Source: Helianthus annuus (lineage: Eukaryota > Streptophyta > Magnoliopsida > Asterales > Asteraceae). From it: 64,000 nucleotides of DNA. The DNA is taken from positions 87,321,912 to 87,385,911 of the forward strand of contig NC_035445.2 in assembly GCF_002127325.2 (NCBI RefSeq), in the 5' to 3' direction. This document shows positions 59,983 to 64,000 of the stretch, in pieces (positions within the stretch are counted from its first letter, which is position 1; each line of letters begins with the position of its first letter). Under the pieces are notes generated by a model. That model made no database searches and was not told the origin of the DNA. It saw only the letters and a list, made by a program, of their open reading frames with translations. Position numbers and translations under genes: made by a program.

Positions 59983-61432
59983 ATCATTGTCTTTGTCTTC
60001 GTCAAGGTCGTCTTGTGAAACGCTCCAAATGTATTCAACAAAATCCGGTCTAAGGTTGTGATGTGTTGTATTATGTTTAATTTTATTAAACTTTGCTTCT
60101 TTCTCTTGATTACTTAATTCTACGATGCTTGGTTGACTCGCCTCCTCATAATACTCGCAAATTGCGCGTCCCACATCCTCCAAAATCATGTTACGTAAAA
60201 TAACGCACGTGTACATCACATTTCGAATTCTAGGTTTTTCCATAATTCTACACGACATCTTCAAAATGTGTCATTTTTTTTGCGAAACACCAAACGCTAG
60301 TTCGATGTCTTTTTGTGCCGCCATTTGAGCCCCAATAAACTTACGCCTCTTTTCGTCTGACGTTGTTCCCCGTATAAATGATTTTACAAACACGGCCCAA
60401 TCCGGGTAAATACCGTCCGTTAGATAATAACAGTATTTATACTCCGCACCGTTAACATAAAAAGAACCTTTCGGTCCAACACCATTCATATGGTCGTTGA
60501 AATGGGTGATTGAATGAGAATGATTAAATCGTTATTTCCAGCAGGCATATCAAAGAACACATGTCAAATCCAAAGATCTTGAGATGCAACCGCTTCAAAC
60601 ATCATAGCCGGTTTTGTGATGAAATCCACTAGTGTGTTGCCGGGCCACGATGTTGGACAATTTTCCCACTCTCATTTCATACAATCTAAACTACCAATCA
60701 TCTCAAGGAAACCATGTCACTCTTCATGAGCCTCTAAAAGTTGTTGTATGTCACAAAATGTAGGTTTTTTCAAATATTTTTTTAAATATAGTTCAACGAC
60801 ATACTCACAAAAATAATCAAAAATAATGGAGGCTTTCCCTCGCCCCCCCCCCCCGTTCCAACATTTGTATATATTCATCCATGATGTCGGAAGCTGTCCC
60901 ATAGGCCAATTGTCTAAGTGCGTCCGTGACTTTTTGCAAAGTGCTAAATCCTAGACAACCACGCGCATCCTTTCTTTGTCGAAAAAATCATATTTACTTG
61001 ATAAATCGTTTGATATCCTAAGAAATAATTCACGACTCATACGAAAGCGACGCCTAAAACTACTATCATCATAAGTTGTGTAGGGTGAAAATAATCACGC
61101 CCCCCGTTCCAACATTTGTATATATTCATCCATGATGTCGGAAGCTGTCCCATAGGCCAATTGTCTAAGTGCGTCCGTGACTTTTTGCAAAGTGCTAAAT
61201 CCTAGACAACCACGCGCATCCTTTCTTTGTCGAAAAAATCATATTTACTTGATAAATCGTTTGATATCCTAAGAAATAATTCACGACTCATACGAAAGCG
61301 ACGCCTAAAACTACTATCATCATAAGTTGCGTAGGGTGAAAATAATCACTTACCAATAATTCGTGTGTGGCGATTCGTCCGCATGCTATGTTTCCTCCTC
61401 TTTAGTGCTAAGGAGGACCCTTCGTCTTCCAT
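59983..61432 (-). pseudogene. PIF/Harbinger transposase relic
   Basis: Read on the minus strand from ATG 61430-61432: MEDEGSSLALKRRKHSMRTN, FRRRFRMSRELFLRIS, then, after a duplicated block, FCEYVVELYLKKYLKKPTF, YYLTDGIYPDWAVFVKSF, MAAQKDIELAFGV (Glu of the DDE triad), VILRNMILEDVGRAICEYYEE and an acidic tail ending near 59983. The stretch with the first two catalytic Asp is damaged, and several stops and frameshifts intervene. Related to the element D transposase but a different lineage. Confidence 0.82.
60855..61356. repeat. 251-bp tandem duplication inside the transposase relic
   Basis: GTTCCAACATTTGTATATAT starts at 60855 and again at 61106 (period 251), and the copies are nearly identical through TAGGGTGAAAATAATCA. 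The preceding C-run is 12 long in the first copy and 6 in the second. Confidence 0.92.
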
Positions 61433-61524
61433 TATAGTTTCAACCACTTTTTTGAACCTGTAACGCTTGACTCGCTAAAAACAATATTAAACCCAGATTT
61501 TTTTATCTTACTTAATAAAGTTTA

Positions 61525-61719
61525 GAGTAAATTGTCATTTTAGTCCCTGAGGTTTGGTCCAAATTGCCATTTTAGTCCAAATAGTTTTTTTTCTCATCTG
61601 GGTCCCTGACTTTTCCATTTTCTTGCCATTTTGATCACATTGCCTAACTCAGTCTAAAAATCTGGTTATAACCAGGGGTATTTTTGGCATAACTGTTGTG
61701 TAGTGATAACCAGGGGTAA
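61525..61719. repeat. Single arm of a Mutator-like fold-back element
   Basis: GAGTAAATTGTCATTTTAG begins the arm. It is cut at 61720 by the LTR, so the other arm may lie beyond the window. Confidence 0.6.
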
Positions 61720-64000
61720 TGTGACAACTCGAGTTTCTGACTTTCACTTTCGCATTAAATGCGCGTTGACTTTGACTGTTTAGTTGTTTGGATTGTGGAC
61801 TTGAAATTGTACGCGTTGTGTTTTAATGAAACGTATTGTCGTTTTGCCTATATGTGATTACTTGCTGTGGTAGAAAATAATATTAGAATTATTATTAAAA
61901 CACTTAGTCTAGATCACGAAACATGACATACAGATCGAAGGATCACGAAAGATAACCTTAGGTTGGAAGGATCACGAAACATACCCTTCGAGCAAAGATA
62001 GGATCCTTCGACATCTTTCGGCCCATAGGATCCTTCGATATCTTTCGGCCCAGTCTTTCAAATGGGCCTTGGCCCACTGCCGATTTAGTATAAGCTTGAT
62101 TTGAGACTTTACGTAATAACACTTGATCGGCAAACCCTAGAGCCTTTTTGTTCTAACTTTGTGTGCGACGGCAGACCCCCACATCCGAAGCCAAATCCCT
62201 TTTGTTGACCATTCTTAATTTCGGTTAGTGATTTACGTGTTTTGTTCTTGATTTCGACATACTTGGTTAATCTATTATGTAACTGCATGCGAAATACATG
62301 TTGATCTGGATTGATAGGATCGAATGCATAGTATTGAATGAGTTGAATGATATTAATTTGATCAGGATTCGAAAACAGATTAACATGTCAATAGTGTTCG
62401 ATTATGTGATACGTTATGCTAATCGACTGGATGATATACGTATATATGTTAGATAGTTGAACCAAATGATGATTATGTTTACATGACACATAGATGATGA
62501 TTCGGATTGGTTGATGATTGATTCTGTAACCGTTAAATGATTTCTGGGAATGATAGTAACTGTCGTAGATGATCTTGTGCCTTCTGTGTAACGTAACTGA
62601 TGAAATGTGCTTGTTAATCGATAACATGATAAGATGGATTAGGGTTTTGTGGTAACTGTCTATGAATGAAAACTGTTGTGACCGAAAGATACTTGCTACT
62701 CGAAACATAGCTGTTGTGACCGAAAGATACTTGTTAGTCGAAACATAGTTGTTGTGACCGAAAGATGCTTGTCCTTTGAACCATAGTAGTGTTGACCGAA
62801 GGATAGCATTGACCGAAACATAATTAGGTTGACCGAAAGATGACAGTTGGTCGAAAGATGACATTAGGTTCGAAACATAACATTTGGTCCGAAAGATAAC
62901 TGTGATAACTGTTGACCGAAAGATAAGGGTGGATCGAAAGATATATGGTTATAAACATACTTTGAATGATGGAATGTATGCTTGATTTATTTGGCATGCC
63001 ATGCTTGGTGATGAATGTCAACATTTGTATTCGTGTACACTAGTTGATGATTAAATGTGAAATGATACGTGTTGTGCCGATATGCAAACTGACTGTTATG
63101 TGATACATGATTGATGCATGATGTTGGCTATCAAGCACTATGTGACATTAGATTGCATGCGTATCATTGCGAACATGAACTGATTTGTTATACGTGCATA
63201 CAATAGGACGTGATTAATTACTTGTGAGTGCATAACCTAGCATACCGAGCAAACCAAGGTGAGTTCACACTCCTACTAAGGCATGGGATTCCCGGGTCGT
63301 GGGAATGGGTTAAAGGTTTCAATTGACTTATAACGTACAAACGCTTTTCCTAGACTATCACCTATCATGGTCCTCGGATGTCAGGACGGTTCCGTAGGTT
63401 GGGATAACACCTACGTGGTTCCGTAGGTTGGATAACACCTACGTGGTCATATGCCATTACTGCCTCGGATGTCAGGCACGCACGTAAAACCTACGTGTAC
63501 GCATTACTTACTTCTATCCTCGGTACAAAGGATACGTACGTGAAACCCACGTACACCCTATACGCGCTACTGTTCTCGGACGAAGAACAGGGATAATACG
63601 AATAGTCTAGTGGTCACATAACATGGGAAGCCCCCACCTGTATAACTTACTATTGGCCCTGTAGAGCCACCCGTTACTTACTATTACGCATTTACTTACT
63701 GTGAACTCGCTCAACTAGTTTGTTGATCATTCTGTTACATGCCTTGCAGATCGTTAGGTACTTGGAGCTTGCACTGGAGAAGCGGGTCGTTGTGGGCAAG
63801 GATCGTGGTTTCTACGTTGAACTATTATGACATTTAAAACTATTAACTATTGTTGATTTATTTACTATGCTTCCGCTACACTTTGAAACTATGGTTATGT
63901 TTTGAACACCTATCGTATTGAATGGATGGTTTACATTTATTTTACTTAATATTAATTACATGTTCAATATGATTGGTGGCTTGATCCTGGTCAGTCACGC
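61720..64000 (+). mobile_element. LTR (probably Ty3/gypsy), right end outside window
   Basis: Starts TGTGACAACTCGAG. Its last bases (CTTGATCCTGGTCAGTCACGC) match, in reverse complement, the inner side of the solo-LTR terminus at 22048 (GCGTGACTGACCAGGATCC), so the LTR should end about 50 bases beyond the window. GAAGGATC/CGAAAGAT words cluster at 61930-62060 and 62680-62950. CCTACGTGGT-type repeats lie at 63380-63560. No ORF of note. Confidence 0.75.

Overview
The window is nuclear DNA of a flowering plant, a eudicot and probably Asteraceae. The gene set (HD-ZIP III, SHH1, NADP-malic enzyme, TIFY8), the GT-AG introns and the dense DNA transposons and LTR retrotransposons all fit this. The family assignment is an impression from the repeat style and is not proven here.

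Positions 1-33,000 are repeat-rich and contain no ordinary host gene that I can recognise. They hold: four PIF/Harbinger elements (one cut by the window start, two carrying only the Myb-like ORF1, two carrying only a damaged transposase); Tourist-like MITEs with TTA/TAA target duplications; Mutator-like fold-back elements with 9-bp duplications; a SINE; a dead LINE 3' end; an element bounded by (TA)n tracts; and a three-level nest. In the nest, a PIF/Harbinger element (20565-32287) contains a solo LTR (22048-31975), which contains a very young copia-like element (22178-29815). That element has near-identical 637-bp LTRs, a tRNA-Met primer site and an intact 949-codon gag ORF, but almost no pol (a TR-GAG type element).

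Positions 34,800-59,200 are a gene island with four complete, intron-rich genes whose splice junctions I traced base by base. They are an ATHB-8-type class III HD-ZIP factor (+, 18 coding exons, miR165/166 site split by intron 4), an SHH1/DTF1 homologue of RNA-directed DNA methylation (-, 9 exons), an NADP-dependent malic enzyme (+, 17 exons) and a TIFY8-type protein (-, 6 exons). HB8 and SHH1 are convergent, SHH1 and malic enzyme divergent, and malic enzyme and TIFY8 convergent with only 282 bp between their stop codons. The genes do not form a pathway. Their introns have absorbed many small DNA transposons, often with perfect target duplications.

Positions 59,600-64,000 return to repeats: a dead PIF/Harbinger transposase with an internal 251-bp tandem duplication, half a Mutator-like fold-back element, and an LTR more than 2.28 kb long that runs off the window and is related to the solo LTR in the nest.

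No tRNA, rRNA or CRISPR array was seen.
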